From CAIVAT01 sp037137455 (lineage in GTDB: Bacteria > Bacteroidota > Bacteroidia > Bacteroidales > FEN-979): DNA of 64,000 nt. Position 1 is the stretch's first letter. Every line of letters begins with the position of its first letter. The notes under the pieces were generated by a model. It searched no databases and was not told the origin of the DNA. It worked only from the letters and a program-made list of their open reading frames with translations. The position numbers were made by a program, and so were the translations under genes. The stretch spans positions 1 through 64,000 of the forward strand of contig JBAXKG010000004.1 of NCBI GenBank assembly GCA_037137455.1. The letters run 5' to 3'. Below, in pieces: positions 44,127-53,182 of this stretch.

Positions 44127-46139
44127 ATGGCAGAAAAAGGAAAGAGTTTCATACCTCCAAAAGGCAAAAGACCAAAATTTAGTTTTTACTGGATCTACGC
44201 TATACTTGCGATAGGATTTATAGCAATCCAGTATTTCAATTACTCCAGTCCTGTTAAAGAGATAACCTGGACAAGGCTTGAAGAGATACTGACCAAGCAG
44301 GATGTTGAAAAAATTGTAATCGTCAACAAAGAGAAGGCAGAAGTATATATCAAGAAAGAAAAGCTTTCAACAGATACGGCTTACAAGGATTTTACCAAGC
44401 ATAGTTTCGGATCATCTTCAGCCGCCAATAATCCACAATTCTATTATCAGATAGGTTCTGTAGAGATTTTACGGGATGATTTAAAAGACACCCGCGACAG
44501 CACTGTTGCCCGCATGAAGCGTGATAGTGTACCTTCAGCTCAGATAGTGGAATTTCAGAAACAATATCCATATCCGCCATCCAACATAGACCGTAAAGAT
44601 GTTTTCGGGGACATTTTAGGATACCTGCTTCCCATTCTCCTTTTAGTAGGCGCCTGGTTCCTGATCATGCGCTTCATGAGCAAAGGCGCTGGCGGTGGCG
44701 GACAAATCTTCAACATCGGTAAATCAAAGGCTCAACTTTTCGACAAAGACACAAGTGTCAGTATTACTTTTAATGATGTTGCAGGCCTTGAAGAAGCCAA
44801 GGTTGAAATAATGGAAATAGTGGATTTCCTTAAAAATCCATCAAAATATACTAACCTTGGTGGAAAAATTCCTAAAGGAGCGCTGCTAGTCGGTCCCCCG
44901 GGAACCGGCAAAACTTTATTGGCAAAAGCCGTAGCAGGCGAGGCCAAGGTGCCTTTCTTCTCCATTTCAGGTTCCGATTTCGTTGAAATGTTTGTTGGCG
45001 TGGGAGCTTCCCGTGTCCGCGATCTTTTCAGGCAGGCAAAAGAGAAAGCGCCCTGCATTATTTTTATTGACGAAATTGATGCGATTGGCCGTGCCCGGGG
45101 GCGAAATGCGATCACTGGAGCAAACGATGAACGCGAAAACACTCTAAACCAACTTTTAACTGAGATGGACGGCTTTGGCACTAATGCAGGTGTTATTATC
45201 CTGGCGGCCACCAACCGTGCCGATATTCTCGACCGCGCCCTGATGCGTGCCGGGCGATTCGACCGCCAGATCAATGTCGAACTCCCTGACCTGGAAGAGC
45301 GAAAGGCGATTTTTAAGGTACATCTGAAACCCCTAAAACTTGATCCGGGACTCGATGTAGATTTCCTTGCCAAACAAACCCCCGGATTTTCGGGAGCTGA
45401 TATTGCCAATGTTTGCAATGAATCTGCCCTGATTGCTGCCAGGAAAAATAAGGCCATCATTGAAAAACAGGATTTTCTTGATGCAATTGACCGCATTATT
45501 GGAGGATTGGAGAAACGCAACAAGATCATTTCCGTTCACGAGAAAAAGGTAATAGCCTATCATGAATCGGGCCATGCAACAACAAGTTGGCTTTTGGAAT
45601 ATGCTCATCCACTGGTCAAGGTGACTATTGTTCCGCGTGGCAAGGCTTTAGGAGCTGCATGGTATTTGCCCGAAGAACGACAGATCACTACTTATGAACA
45701 AATGTTTGACGAAATAACTTCTGCCATGGGAGGACGTGCTTCCGAGGAAATTGTGTTTGGTAAAGTTTCTACAGGCGCGTTGAACGATCTGGAAAAAGTT
45801 TCAAAACAGGCTTATGCCATGGTTGTATATTTCGGTTTAAACAAGGAGATAGGAAATATCAGTTTTTATGACTCAAGCGGACAGAACGAATATGCTTTCC
45901 AGAAGCCTTATAGCGAAAAAACCGCTGAGACAATTGACCAGGAGGTGCGTAAAATTGTTGAATCAGCCTATGAAAAGGCAAAGAAACTTTTGAGTGAAAA
46001 CAGGGAAAAACTCGAAATCCTTGCATCGTTGTTGCTTGAGCGCGAAGTAATTTTCAGAGAAGATCTTGAAGAGGTTTTCGGCAAACGCCCGTGGGATAAA
46101 GAAGAGGAAAAATTGCCTTTACCATCCCTGTTAACTTAA
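44127..46139 (+). CDS. ftsH: ATP-dependent zinc metalloprotease FtsH
   Basis: Membrane AAA+ protease that degrades misfolded membrane proteins and regulators such as LpxC. The protein has a TM helix at about residues 19-37, a periplasmic domain, a second TM helix near 165-182, Walker A GPPGTGKTLLAKA (about 253), Walker B CIIFIDEIDAIGR (about 310), and the zinc site AYHESGHATTSW (HESGH, about 477). I chose the ATG at 44127 (MAEKGKSF), giving 670 residues; the TTG at 44112 adds five. A Gly-rich linker GAGGGGQIF follows TM2. It lies 32 bases after rsfS. Confidence 0.98.
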   Translation: MAEKGKSFIPPKGKRPKFSFYWIYAILAIGFIAIQYFNYSSPVKEITWTRLEEILTKQDVEKIVIVNKEKAEVYIKKEKLSTDTAYKDFTKHSFGSSSAANNPQFYYQIGSVEILRDDLKDTRDSTVARMKRDSVPSAQIVEFQKQYPYPPSNIDRKDVFGDILGYLLPILLLVGAWFLIMRFMSKGAGGGGQIFNIGKSKAQLFDKDTSVSITFNDVAGLEEAKVEIMEIVDFLKNPSKYTNLGGKIPKGALLVGPPGTGKTLLAKAVAGEAKVPFFSISGSDFVEMFVGVGASRVRDLFRQAKEKAPCIIFIDEIDAIGRARGRNAITGANDERENTLNQLLTEMDGFGTNAGVIILAATNRADILDRALMRAGRFDRQINVELPDLEERKAIFKVHLKPLKLDPGLDVDFLAKQTPGFSGADIANVCNESALIAARKNKAIIEKQDFLDAIDRIIGGLEKRNKIISVHEKKVIAYHESGHATTSWLLEYAHPLVKVTIVPRGKALGAAWYLPEERQITTYEQMFDEITSAMGGRASEEIVFGKVSTGALNDLEKVSKQAYAMVVYFGLNKEIGNISFYDSSGQNEYAFQKPYSEKTAETIDQEVRKIVESAYEKAKKLLSENREKLEILASLLLEREVIFREDLEEVFGKRPWDKEEEKLPLPSLLT

Positions 46140-46156
46140 CCTGATCCTGATCATAT

Positions 46157-46804
46157 ATGGAAGAGAGCACTGCCAGAGAAAAAATCCTGAAGAGAGTCAG
46201 GGATGCCCTAATCGAAAAGACAGAACCGCCTTACCCCATCATTGACCAGGATTCTTCTGTTTATCGTGAGATGACAGAGCCTTTGGATGTTACATTTGCT
46301 GAAGAACTTGTAAGGATTTCGGGAAAATTTGTTTATTGCGAAAGCGAAGATGAGTTTATCGGGAACCTTAAATCCTTTATACTTGAAAAAGACTGGGGTG
46401 TGCTTTTTTGCCAGGATCCGAAGCTCCATCATCTATTGAAAATGGGTGGGATTCCCTTCGAATCCGATTCCGCAATTATCCTTGATGCCCGGATTGGAAT
46501 AACCAGATGTGAATATCTCATTGCAAGACTTGGAACTGTGATGGTTTCATCGAAGCTAAGCCCAGGTCGAAAAATCACTGTTTATCCTGAAATTCATATT
46601 GTTCTGGGATATACCTCACAACTTGTTCCTGATTTAAAACAAGCTTTGACGAATATAAAGAAAAAATACAGGGATAATTTTCCATCCATGGTTTCGCTGA
46701 TCTCTGGCCCAAGCCGCACTGCTGATATAGAAAAGACGCTTGTGATGGGAGCTCATGGGCCAAAAGAACTCTATGTTTTTTTAATCGATGATTCAACACC
46801 CTAA
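46157..46804 (+). CDS. LUD domain protein (LutC/YkgG-like)
   Basis: A 215-residue LUD-domain protein like LutC of the LutABC lactate oxidation complex. The C-terminal SLISGPSRTADIEKTLVMGAHGPKE (split here, about residues 175-199) is diagnostic. lutA and lutB are absent from the window; the gene lies between ftsH (17 bases before) and cdsA (17 bases after), where Bacteroidota often keep it. The role here is unclear and probably not lactate use alone. Confidence 0.9.
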   Translation: MEESTAREKILKRVRDALIEKTEPPYPIIDQDSSVYREMTEPLDVTFAEELVRISGKFVYCESEDEFIGNLKSFILEKDWGVLFCQDPKLHHLLKMGGIPFESDSAIILDARIGITRCEYLIARLGTVMVSSKLSPGRKITVYPEIHIVLGYTSQLVPDLKQALTNIKKKYRDNFPSMVSLISGPSRTADIEKTLVMGAHGPKELYVFLIDDSTP

Positions 46805-46821
46805 AACTAATCAGACTTAGG

Positions 46822-47670
46822 ATGGGTAATTTTTGGGCCCGGACCATTACGGGTTTGTCAATGGTGTTCATCTTGCTATCTGCACTCTGGTTCAGTGGCT
46901 GGGTTTTCATGATCGTTTTTCTTATCGTCAATATCCTCGGAATGTGGGAATTCTACGGGCTAATTGCAAAAGAACAATGCCAGCCGCAAAAATACTATGG
47001 AATCGCGGCAGGTACATTGTTATATCTGGCGACTGCCTTAACCAGTTTAATACCACATTCCCTCTCCGATCAGCCTTGGTTCAATTTAATTCCGTTTATC
47101 CTCCCAATTCCCCTTTTCTTCCTGTCATTCATCATTGAAATATACAGGAAGAAACCTAATCCACTTGTTAATATTGCCATGACCACACTGGGGTTTTACT
47201 ATATCGCAATTCCTTTCTCCTTATTTATTTATTTTAACAATCCGAAAGCGCTTCACTTTTGGGGCATGCCGGTAATTTTAGTGGGTTATTTTATGCTTAC
47301 CTGGATTTATGATACCTGCGCTTACATTTTTGGAAAGCAGTTCGGAAAACACAAATTTTTTGAACGGATCTCCCCACAAAAAACCTGGGAAGGTACAATC
47401 GCCGGCAGCATTTGTACATTAATTTCGGCAGTTGGTCTTTATTTTCTTATCATCGATCTTCCGCTCGCCGACTGGCTGTCGATGGCCTGTATAGTGCTAT
47501 TCTTTGGCACCCACGGGGATCTCGTGGAATCGCTCCTGAAGCGAAGCCTGAATATAAAAGATTCCGGGAACATAATTCCCGGACATGGAGGTATACTTGA
47601 TCGTTTCGACACCATGCTTATTTCAGCGCCTTTTGTATTTTTGTATTTCTTTTTTAGACACGCTATCTGA
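46822..47670 (+). CDS. cdsA: Phosphatidate cytidylyltransferase
   Basis: Makes CDP-diacylglycerol from CTP and phosphatidic acid in the inner membrane. The 282-residue protein has about eight hydrophobic helices; the signature is spread over WIYDTCAYIFGKQFGKHK (about residues 156-173), SPQKTWEGTIAGS (about 179-191), and GDLVESLLKRSLNIKDSG with PGHGGILDRFD (about 232-262). The psd gene follows at 6 bases, giving the consecutive start and end of phosphatidylethanolamine synthesis (pssA is not in the window). Confidence 0.96.
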   Translation: MGNFWARTITGLSMVFILLSALWFSGWVFMIVFLIVNILGMWEFYGLIAKEQCQPQKYYGIAAGTLLYLATALTSLIPHSLSDQPWFNLIPFILPIPLFFLSFIIEIYRKKPNPLVNIAMTTLGFYYIAIPFSLFIYFNNPKALHFWGMPVILVGYFMLTWIYDTCAYIFGKQFGKHKFFERISPQKTWEGTIAGSICTLISAVGLYFLIIDLPLADWLSMACIVLFFGTHGDLVESLLKRSLNIKDSGNIIPGHGGILDRFDTMLISAPFVFLYFFFRHAI

Positions 47671-47676
47671 CTTCGC

Positions 47677-48336
47677 ATGACAATACACAGAGAAGGTTAC
47701 AAGACCATAATTATCGCATTCTTATTTGTTGCAGCGGTACTTTTGGCATTCAATGATATTTTAGTTGGCCAAACCTGGTTTCATTACTCACTTTATGCAA
47801 TTGGCCTCTGGTTTTTTATTATGATCGTGCGTTTTTTCCGATCTCCTAAACGCGAGTCAAATGGAGGGGAAAAGGTGATCCTATGTCCGGCCGATGGTAA
47901 AATTGTGGTCATAGAACGTACAATCGAGCATGAATATTTCAAGGATGAACGCATACAAGTTTCTATATTTATGTCAGCTACCAACGTACATGTCAATTGG
48001 TTCCCTTTGGCCGGGGAGATAGTCTATTACTATTATCATCCGGGGAAACATATGGTGGCATTCAATCCCAAGGCTTCACTTGAGAATGAGCGTGCGACAA
48101 CTGTAATTCAAACCAGCGATCATCGTAAAATCCTGGTCCGCCAGATTGCCGGGGCTATGGCCCGAAGAATTAAGTGTTATCCAAAGGTTGGTGAACCTGT
48201 TTTGCAAGGCGAGGAGCTTGGCTTTATCAAATTCGGATCACGTGTTGACCTCCTGTTACCGGTGGATACGAAACTCGAAATCTCGCTAAACCAAAAGGTG
48301 ATCGGCAAGCGGACCATCATCGGACATTTGAGTTAA
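47677..48336 (+). CDS. psd: Phosphatidylserine decarboxylase
   Basis: Makes phosphatidylethanolamine. The 219-residue proenzyme is the short (archaeal-like) type with two N-terminal membrane helices. It has CPADGKIVVIE (about residues 69-79), the MSATNVHVNWFP motif (about 104-115), and the self-cleavage site GFIKFGSRVDLLLP (Ser about 186, where the pyruvoyl group forms). Directly after cdsA. Confidence 0.96.
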   Translation: MTIHREGYKTIIIAFLFVAAVLLAFNDILVGQTWFHYSLYAIGLWFFIMIVRFFRSPKRESNGGEKVILCPADGKIVVIERTIEHEYFKDERIQVSIFMSATNVHVNWFPLAGEIVYYYYHPGKHMVAFNPKASLENERATTVIQTSDHRKILVRQIAGAMARRIKCYPKVGEPVLQGEELGFIKFGSRVDLLLPVDTKLEISLNQKVIGKRTIIGHLS

Positions 48337-48343
48337 TATCAGA

Positions 48344-49003
48344 TTATTCTTCGAGGGCACGCTTAAGAAATGTATTTAACGGTTGCATTGCCTTGAAAAC
48401 TATGCCAGCCAGTTCAATAAAGCGTTCTGAATTAATCATTTCATCCCTGACAGGGTATGAAACAGTATAATGCCGGTGCTTTAGAAAATCGATTTCGGGA
48501 AAATCTTTGGGAAAATCTTTAGGAGCCAACTTGGCTTTATCAATTTCTGCCAATCCATTGCAATATTTTTTAAGTTTCTTTTCATTTAAAATGGATGTGA
48601 ATTCCGTCACATTATAATAAATCTCCTTTCTGATTTTTTTTAATTGATCCGGTTCAGGCATATAAACACCTGCTGCCAGAAATGAACCACCCGACTGAAT
48701 GTGGATATAATAACCGGGTCCCGGACTTTTTCTTCCGGCACGGGTAATCCATGCCCCCATATTGATTTTGTACGGGGATTTGTCTTTCGAGAACCTCACA
48801 TCACGGAAGATTCGAAACATGCAATCTTTTGCCTCGACAAATTTCACAGCGCCATCAAACCTGGCGATTATCGCAACAACGGAGTTTACTACAGATTCAA
48901 CCTCGAGTTTGGCTGCCTCATACTGATTTTTGTTTGCCTGGAACCAATCACGGTTGTTATTTACCTCCAACTGAGAGAGGAATTCAAGTACCAGTTTATT
49001 CAT
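48344..49003 (-). CDS. DUF2461 domain-containing protein
   Basis: A 219-residue protein of the DUF2461/TIGR02453 family: LEFLSQLEVNNNRDWFQANK at the start, FRIFRDVRFSKDKSPYKIN (about residues 65-83) and YIHIQSGGSFLAAGVYMPE (about 99-117). Widely conserved, function unknown; its fold is thought to be related to DNA or ADP-ribose enzymes, which I cannot confirm. Convergent with psd, divergent from the barrel pair at 49108. Confidence 0.9.
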   Translation of the reverse strand: MNKLVLEFLSQLEVNNNRDWFQANKNQYEAAKLEVESVVNSVVAIIARFDGAVKFVEAKDCMFRIFRDVRFSKDKSPYKINMGAWITRAGRKSPGPGYYIHIQSGGSFLAAGVYMPEPDQLKKIRKEIYYNVTEFTSILNEKKLKKYCNGLAEIDKAKLAPKDFPKDFPEIDFLKHRHYTVSYPVRDEMINSERFIELAGIVFKAMQPLNTFLKRALEE

Positions 49004-49021
49004 AGCATTAATCTTTTATAG

Positions 49022-49029
49022 CAAAAGTA
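49022..49029 (-). promoter_or_regulatory. Candidate -7 box for the DUF2461 gene
   Basis: TACTTTTG on the minus strand, 18 bases before the ATG at 49003. No -33 TTG. Confidence 0.3.
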
Positions 49030-49107
49030 CATGACATTTTGTTATTAAAAAATCTTCGGAACGTATTACCTTTTTCAAATTTCCCGATTAAGCAGTAAAA
49101 TGGAGCT

Positions 49108-49932
49108 ATGAAAATTAAGGTTTCAGTCTGTATCCTGCTTTTTTTTATAAACATTACCGGATTCGCCATTGGCGAACATATTCCCGCAGGAGGACGTTCT
49201 TCAGCCATGGGTGGAACTTCTGTTGCAATAAGTGATTTCTGGTCAATATCAAACAATCAGGCCGGCGCTGCCTGGCTCAAGGGAGGCAGCGCCGGCCTTT
49301 ATGTTGAAAATCATTTTATATTGAAGGAACTCATGTACCAGCAGATTGGTTTAGCCCTGTCACTGAAAGCAGGAACTTTCGGACTCATTATTAACCGTTT
49401 CGGAAATACCCGGTACAATGAAATAAAAGCAGGATTAAGCTATTCAAGAATGTTCGGAATGCATTTTTCAATGGGTGTGCAAATCGATTACCTGCGGATA
49501 AATATCAAAGATGAGTATGGCGCCAAGAATCTGTTATCTTTCGAAATCGGCCTCATGTATAAGGCCAATCAGCGCCTGAATATCGGAGTTCACCTGCTTA
49601 ACCCCGTTCCGGTTAAAATCACAGCTTATCCAAAAGAACAATTACCTACCATAATCACTATCGGGCTTTCCTATCAGTTTTCAGATACATTCATTGCAAC
49701 GATCGAAGCAGAGAAAGACCTGGAACATAAACCTCTTTTACGCGCCGGTGCAGAGTACCGTTTTGCAAGACTTTTTTATGCACGACTCGGGATATCGACC
49801 AACCCCATGTCATTCACTTTTGGATTTGGCCTTGAATTCGCAAGAATAAAAATGGACATTGCTTCGGAATATCATCAGGTTCTGGGCTTCAGCCCGTCTG
49901 TTTCTATCGTTTATTCAATCAGCAAAAAATAA
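49108..49932 (+). CDS. Outer membrane beta-barrel protein (PorV/UPF0164-like)
   Basis: A 274-residue exported barrel protein with a signal peptide (residues about 1-21). The mature start AGGRSSAMGGTSVAISDFW resembles PorV and FadL-related barrels, and alternating beta-strands continue to the end (SVSIVYSISK). It precedes the HHH-barrel gene by 6 bases and the two are probably partners. It carries a perfect 14-base GC-rich inverted repeat inside codons about 51-64. Function unknown. Confidence 0.72.
   Translation: MKIKVSVCILLFFINITGFAIGEHIPAGGRSSAMGGTSVAISDFWSISNNQAGAAWLKGGSAGLYVENHFILKELMYQQIGLALSLKAGTFGLIINRFGNTRYNEIKAGLSYSRMFGMHFSMGVQIDYLRINIKDEYGAKNLLSFEIGLMYKANQRLNIGVHLLNPVPVKITAYPKEQLPTIITIGLSYQFSDTFIATIEAEKDLEHKPLLRAGAEYRFARLFYARLGISTNPMSFTFGFGLEFARIKMDIASEYHQVLGFSPSVSIVYSISKK
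49259..49298. other. Perfect 14-bp GC-rich inverted repeat inside a CDS
   Basis: AGGCCGGCGCTGCC (49259-49272), 12-base loop, and its exact reverse complement (49285-49298), encoding the AGAAWLKGGSAGL part of the barrel protein. In this AT-rich genome such a strong stem is unusual and could pause transcription or translation. Confidence 0.85.
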
Positions 49933-49938
49933 GAAAAA

Positions 49939-52029
49939 ATGTCAACAAAGCATCAATCAATTTTAATCCTGGCTATATTTTCTGTTATTCCGATTGTGTT
50001 AGTCGGACAATCTGAATCTATTGACGATCAGATCGAGAAATCAGCTGAAATTCTTGAAATGGATCACGATTACTCAGATATCGTTGAAGATTTTGCTGAT
50101 CTGGCTGCAAAACCCGTAAATCTTAATGAAGCGAAAGAAGAGGAGTTGAATGGCATTCCGTATTTATCAAAAGCTCAGCTCAAAGGCCTTATCGATTACC
50201 TGAAAACCTATGGTGAGGCGCTATCAATTTATGAACTCCAATCCATACCTGGATTTGATTCTCTTTTGATCCAAAAAATCCAACCTTTTATTTCAATTTC
50301 GCCCCCTCCGCGCGTACCTGCCCTTACTCCAAAGAATCTTATCAGATTCGGCCGTCATGATCTGCTTTTGCGCTATGGGCAGTCATTCCCAAAATCGAAT
50401 GGTTACCGGGTCGATGATTCAACAAAGTCAAACAACATTAATTCATATTATCTGGGAAGTCCGCAACGATACTACTTCCGATATACATTTACCTGGTTTG
50501 ATAAGATAAAGGTCGGCATTGCCGGCAAAAAAGACCCGGGAGAGCAATTCTTTCAGGGGGCACAATCTTCAGGTATGGATTTTTATACCGCCTTTCTGGG
50601 CTTAAGTAACATTGGGATACTGAAAAACCTGATTATCGGAAACTTTCGGGCATCTTTTGGTCAGGGTCTTACTCTTGGCTCAGGACTGTCGCTTGGCTCT
50701 GTTCCCGGATTCTCAATGAGCATTCCTATGGCAACCGGTATCCGACCGGGCCTGGGAATAAATGAGGGATCCTATTTCAGGGGCCTGGCAGGAACTTTGA
50801 AAATCAAACATCTTGAAATAAGTGGATTTGCATCCTACCATCCACGTGATGCGACAGTTACCCTCATTGATACAAGCTCTTTGGTAATTGAAGAGACCAG
50901 CTCGCTAATCACTTCCGGGTACCACAGAACACAATTGGAACTATCAAAAAGGAACGCTTTAACAGAATTGGTTTGCGGCGGGAATATCAACTTTAGTATG
51001 GCAATAAATCAGCAACTTGGCTTCAAAATCGGTTTAACTGGTTTTTACAATAAATACTCGGCAAAAGTGATTCCAAATATTTTCCCCTACAATCAGTTTG
51101 AGTTCAGCGGAAACCAAAACCTCAATTTGGGTTTGGACTACCAATTACGATACAAAAGACTTTATATTTTTGGTGAGGTTAGCCGGAGCAAAAACAAAGG
51201 TATGGCGTGGCTCTCCGGTGCAACAATAACTCCCGACCCAAGAATCTGTATAACTTTGATATACAGGAATTACCAACCAACTTACCAAAACCTGTTCTCT
51301 AATGCCTTCGGACAAAACAGCTTGAATGCCAACGAATATGGAATCTATACCGCAATCAATGCGGCAATTCACCCGAAGTTCACTCTTTCGGGATATTTAG
51401 ATCTTTTCAAATTTCCATGGCTGAAATACCGTGTCGACTCCCCTACCAATGGTCAGGAATTCGGTGCAATGTTCTCATGGCAGGCTGCCAGAAATGTGTT
51501 TATCGGAGTAAGGTTTTATCAGAAAAATGTAAAGAGAAATGGCCCGTCAGAGCAGGATCAGATCATTGAAAAGCTGGTTGACTACATAACAAGGAGCTAC
51601 AGGTTAAGCATTGAATGGCTTACTGAATCCCGGCTTATGTTAAAAACCCGTGTCGAAGTGAAGGAAACAGGTTTAACAGACAATCAACGCTCCTTCGGAT
51701 ATCTTGTTTATCAGGAGGCACAAATCAAATCGTTAAAATGGCTGGAGAATATCACGCTGCGTTTTGCACTATTCGATATTCCCGATTACACTTCAAGGAT
51801 TTACGTATATGAGCCGCAGGTATTATACGGTTATTCAGTTCCGGCATATCAGGGTAAGGGTATCCGGGGCTGTATGTTGCTGAAATTCAACATCGGCAGA
51901 AAGATTGATTTTTGGTTGAAAGGAGGAATAACCTATTATACCGACCGGAATGAAGTTGGCACAGGGCTTGATATCACGGAAGGCAATATTCGCGGTGACT
52001 TTACCGGCCAAATGCTGATCAGGTTATAA
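49939..52029 (+). CDS. Helix-hairpin-helix protein fused to a large beta-barrel
   Basis: A 696-residue exported protein (signal to about residue 23, ending VGQ). Residues about 50-120 carry two helix-hairpin-helix-like units of the ComEA kind (VNLNEAKEEELNGIPYLSKAQ and SIYELQSIPGFDSLLIQKIQPF, the first split here). The remaining about 560 residues are aromatic beta-strands typical of an outer membrane barrel (PQRYYFRYTFTWFDKIKVG, YFRGLAGTLKIKHLEIS). HHH units normally bind DNA without sequence preference, so a surface or periplasmic DNA role is possible but unproven. Encoded 6 bases after the smaller barrel, with which it probably forms a complex. Confidence 0.78.
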   Translation: MSTKHQSILILAIFSVIPIVLVGQSESIDDQIEKSAEILEMDHDYSDIVEDFADLAAKPVNLNEAKEEELNGIPYLSKAQLKGLIDYLKTYGEALSIYELQSIPGFDSLLIQKIQPFISISPPPRVPALTPKNLIRFGRHDLLLRYGQSFPKSNGYRVDDSTKSNNINSYYLGSPQRYYFRYTFTWFDKIKVGIAGKKDPGEQFFQGAQSSGMDFYTAFLGLSNIGILKNLIIGNFRASFGQGLTLGSGLSLGSVPGFSMSIPMATGIRPGLGINEGSYFRGLAGTLKIKHLEISGFASYHPRDATVTLIDTSSLVIEETSSLITSGYHRTQLELSKRNALTELVCGGNINFSMAINQQLGFKIGLTGFYNKYSAKVIPNIFPYNQFEFSGNQNLNLGLDYQLRYKRLYIFGEVSRSKNKGMAWLSGATITPDPRICITLIYRNYQPTYQNLFSNAFGQNSLNANEYGIYTAINAAIHPKFTLSGYLDLFKFPWLKYRVDSPTNGQEFGAMFSWQAARNVFIGVRFYQKNVKRNGPSEQDQIIEKLVDYITRSYRLSIEWLTESRLMLKTRVEVKETGLTDNQRSFGYLVYQEAQIKSLKWLENITLRFALFDIPDYTSRIYVYEPQVLYGYSVPAYQGKGIRGCMLLKFNIGRKIDFWLKGGITYYTDRNEVGTGLDITEGNIRGDFTGQMLIRL

Positions 52030-52046
52030 CAAAATTCAATATCAAC

Positions 52047-52604
52047 CTATTTAGGATGGTGATTGCCAATCTTGTTCAAGCCCTCCATTCCATGGATATT
52101 CATTCCCTTCGAAAGTTTTGAAACAGTCGAAAGGTCGATGCTACCGGTCAGGCTAAGTACAGCCACTTCGGTTTTATCCTTCATCAGCATAACCATTTCA
52201 TTGATTTTGCCATTGGCATCCTGTTTTGTCATAAATTTTATATTCTTCCGACCTTCATTAACGGTCATAAGTTCCTTGTATTGATTCGCCGGGAAAACAC
52301 CTGCGAATTCATTGTACACAGATACTGCCTTCACCATTTTGGTAGAATCAAAGGTGAAAGTCAGCACTTTGAGGCCGGTGAGCTGTTCCATCATTTTTTT
52401 TATTTCCACCATACTCGTGTCTTTTTTCTCACCTTGTCCCATTTGCATAAGCATTTGGAACATCTCTTTAGAAATATTCACGGAGGTAAAACCATCCTGA
52501 CTGGCGTACTTTTCAAACACCTTATCGATTGGACTCTGGGCATTCAAAAGGAATGGAACCATCATGAATGCCACACAAACTAAACTTAACATAAATTTTT
52601 TCAT
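52047..52604 (-). CDS. DUF4252 domain-containing protein
   Basis: A 185-residue exported protein: signal peptide 1-22 (ending LLNAQ), then SPIDKVFEKYASQDGFTSVNIS, the DUF4252 pattern, and IDLSTVSKLSKGMNIHGMEGL near the C-terminus. Methionine-rich (MLMQMGQGE). Its ATG overlaps the anti-sigma stop (ATGA), making it the third gene of the sigma operon. Function unknown; possibly a periplasmic effector or sensor of the sigma system. Confidence 0.85.
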   Translation of the reverse strand: MKKFMLSLVCVAFMMVPFLLNAQSPIDKVFEKYASQDGFTSVNISKEMFQMLMQMGQGEKKDTSMVEIKKMMEQLTGLKVLTFTFDSTKMVKAVSVYNEFAGVFPANQYKELMTVNEGRKNIKFMTKQDANGKINEMVMLMKDKTEVAVLSLTGSIDLSTVSKLSKGMNIHGMEGLNKIGNHHPK

Positions 52605-53182
52605 GGCTGTTTTGAATTAATGGACTGTTGTTGTATTTCGTCCGGGTTAATAATTATGGTTTGATACTGATAAAATCTATTAAAGAGTTGCAAATTGTTC
52701 ATGGCCTTATTTACCATATTGAGATGTTCCATTTGTTTTAATCCGGCGTTGAAGTTCGATGAGAAAATCATCAGCGCTTCATTGGCTTCGGTGAATGCCA
52801 ATTCTTGATTTGCCGTAAACTGTATAGGTGTTTCTTTTCTCAAAAAATCGTGCCTTAAGGTGAAAAATAAACCAATTAAAATTAAAATACTGGCTGCAAT
52901 GCTTGTGATGAACACAAACCTGTTCCTGTGTTGATTCATGCTTTTGACCGGAACAGTAAAATGGGCTTCGGAAATCAGGTTGGTGATCTTTTGATCGAAT
53001 TCCGGATCGGGGATTTCCTTATGGCTTTCTTCAGCAAAGAAACCGAACATCTTTTGATGCGACTTCAGCGTTTCAGGAAGGTCAGCCTTCAGGAAATATT
53101 CCCTTAGAAGCTTCTCCTCATGAAGGGTAGTATTACCTTCATAGTACTTTTCGAGCAATACCTCAATTTCGCTGGTATTCAT
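52601..53182 (-). CDS. Putative anti-sigma factor
   Basis: A 193-residue protein with a cytoplasmic N-terminal part (MNTSEIEVLLEKYYEGNTTL, DPEFDQKITNLI), one TM helix (about residues 88-110, FVFITSIAASILILIGLFF) and a periplasmic tail. This is the layout of anti-sigma proteins in Bacteroidota. I chose the ATG at 53182, which overlaps the sigma gene by 20 bases; the longer ORF upstream (start 53251) is antisense noise in the sigma frame. No zinc HxxxCxxC motif is seen. Confidence 0.78.
   Translation of the reverse strand: MNTSEIEVLLEKYYEGNTTLHEEKLLREYFLKADLPETLKSHQKMFGFFAEESHKEIPDPEFDQKITNLISEAHFTVPVKSMNQHRNRFVFITSIAASILILIGLFFTLRHDFLRKETPIQFTANQELAFTEANEALMIFSSNFNAGLKQMEHLNMVNKAMNNLQLFNRFYQYQTIIINPDEIQQQSINSKQP

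Noticed and set aside
44732..45529. Long open frame antisense to ftsH
   Set aside because: Mirror of the conserved AAA domain codons; Ser/Arg-rich with no domain and no start context.
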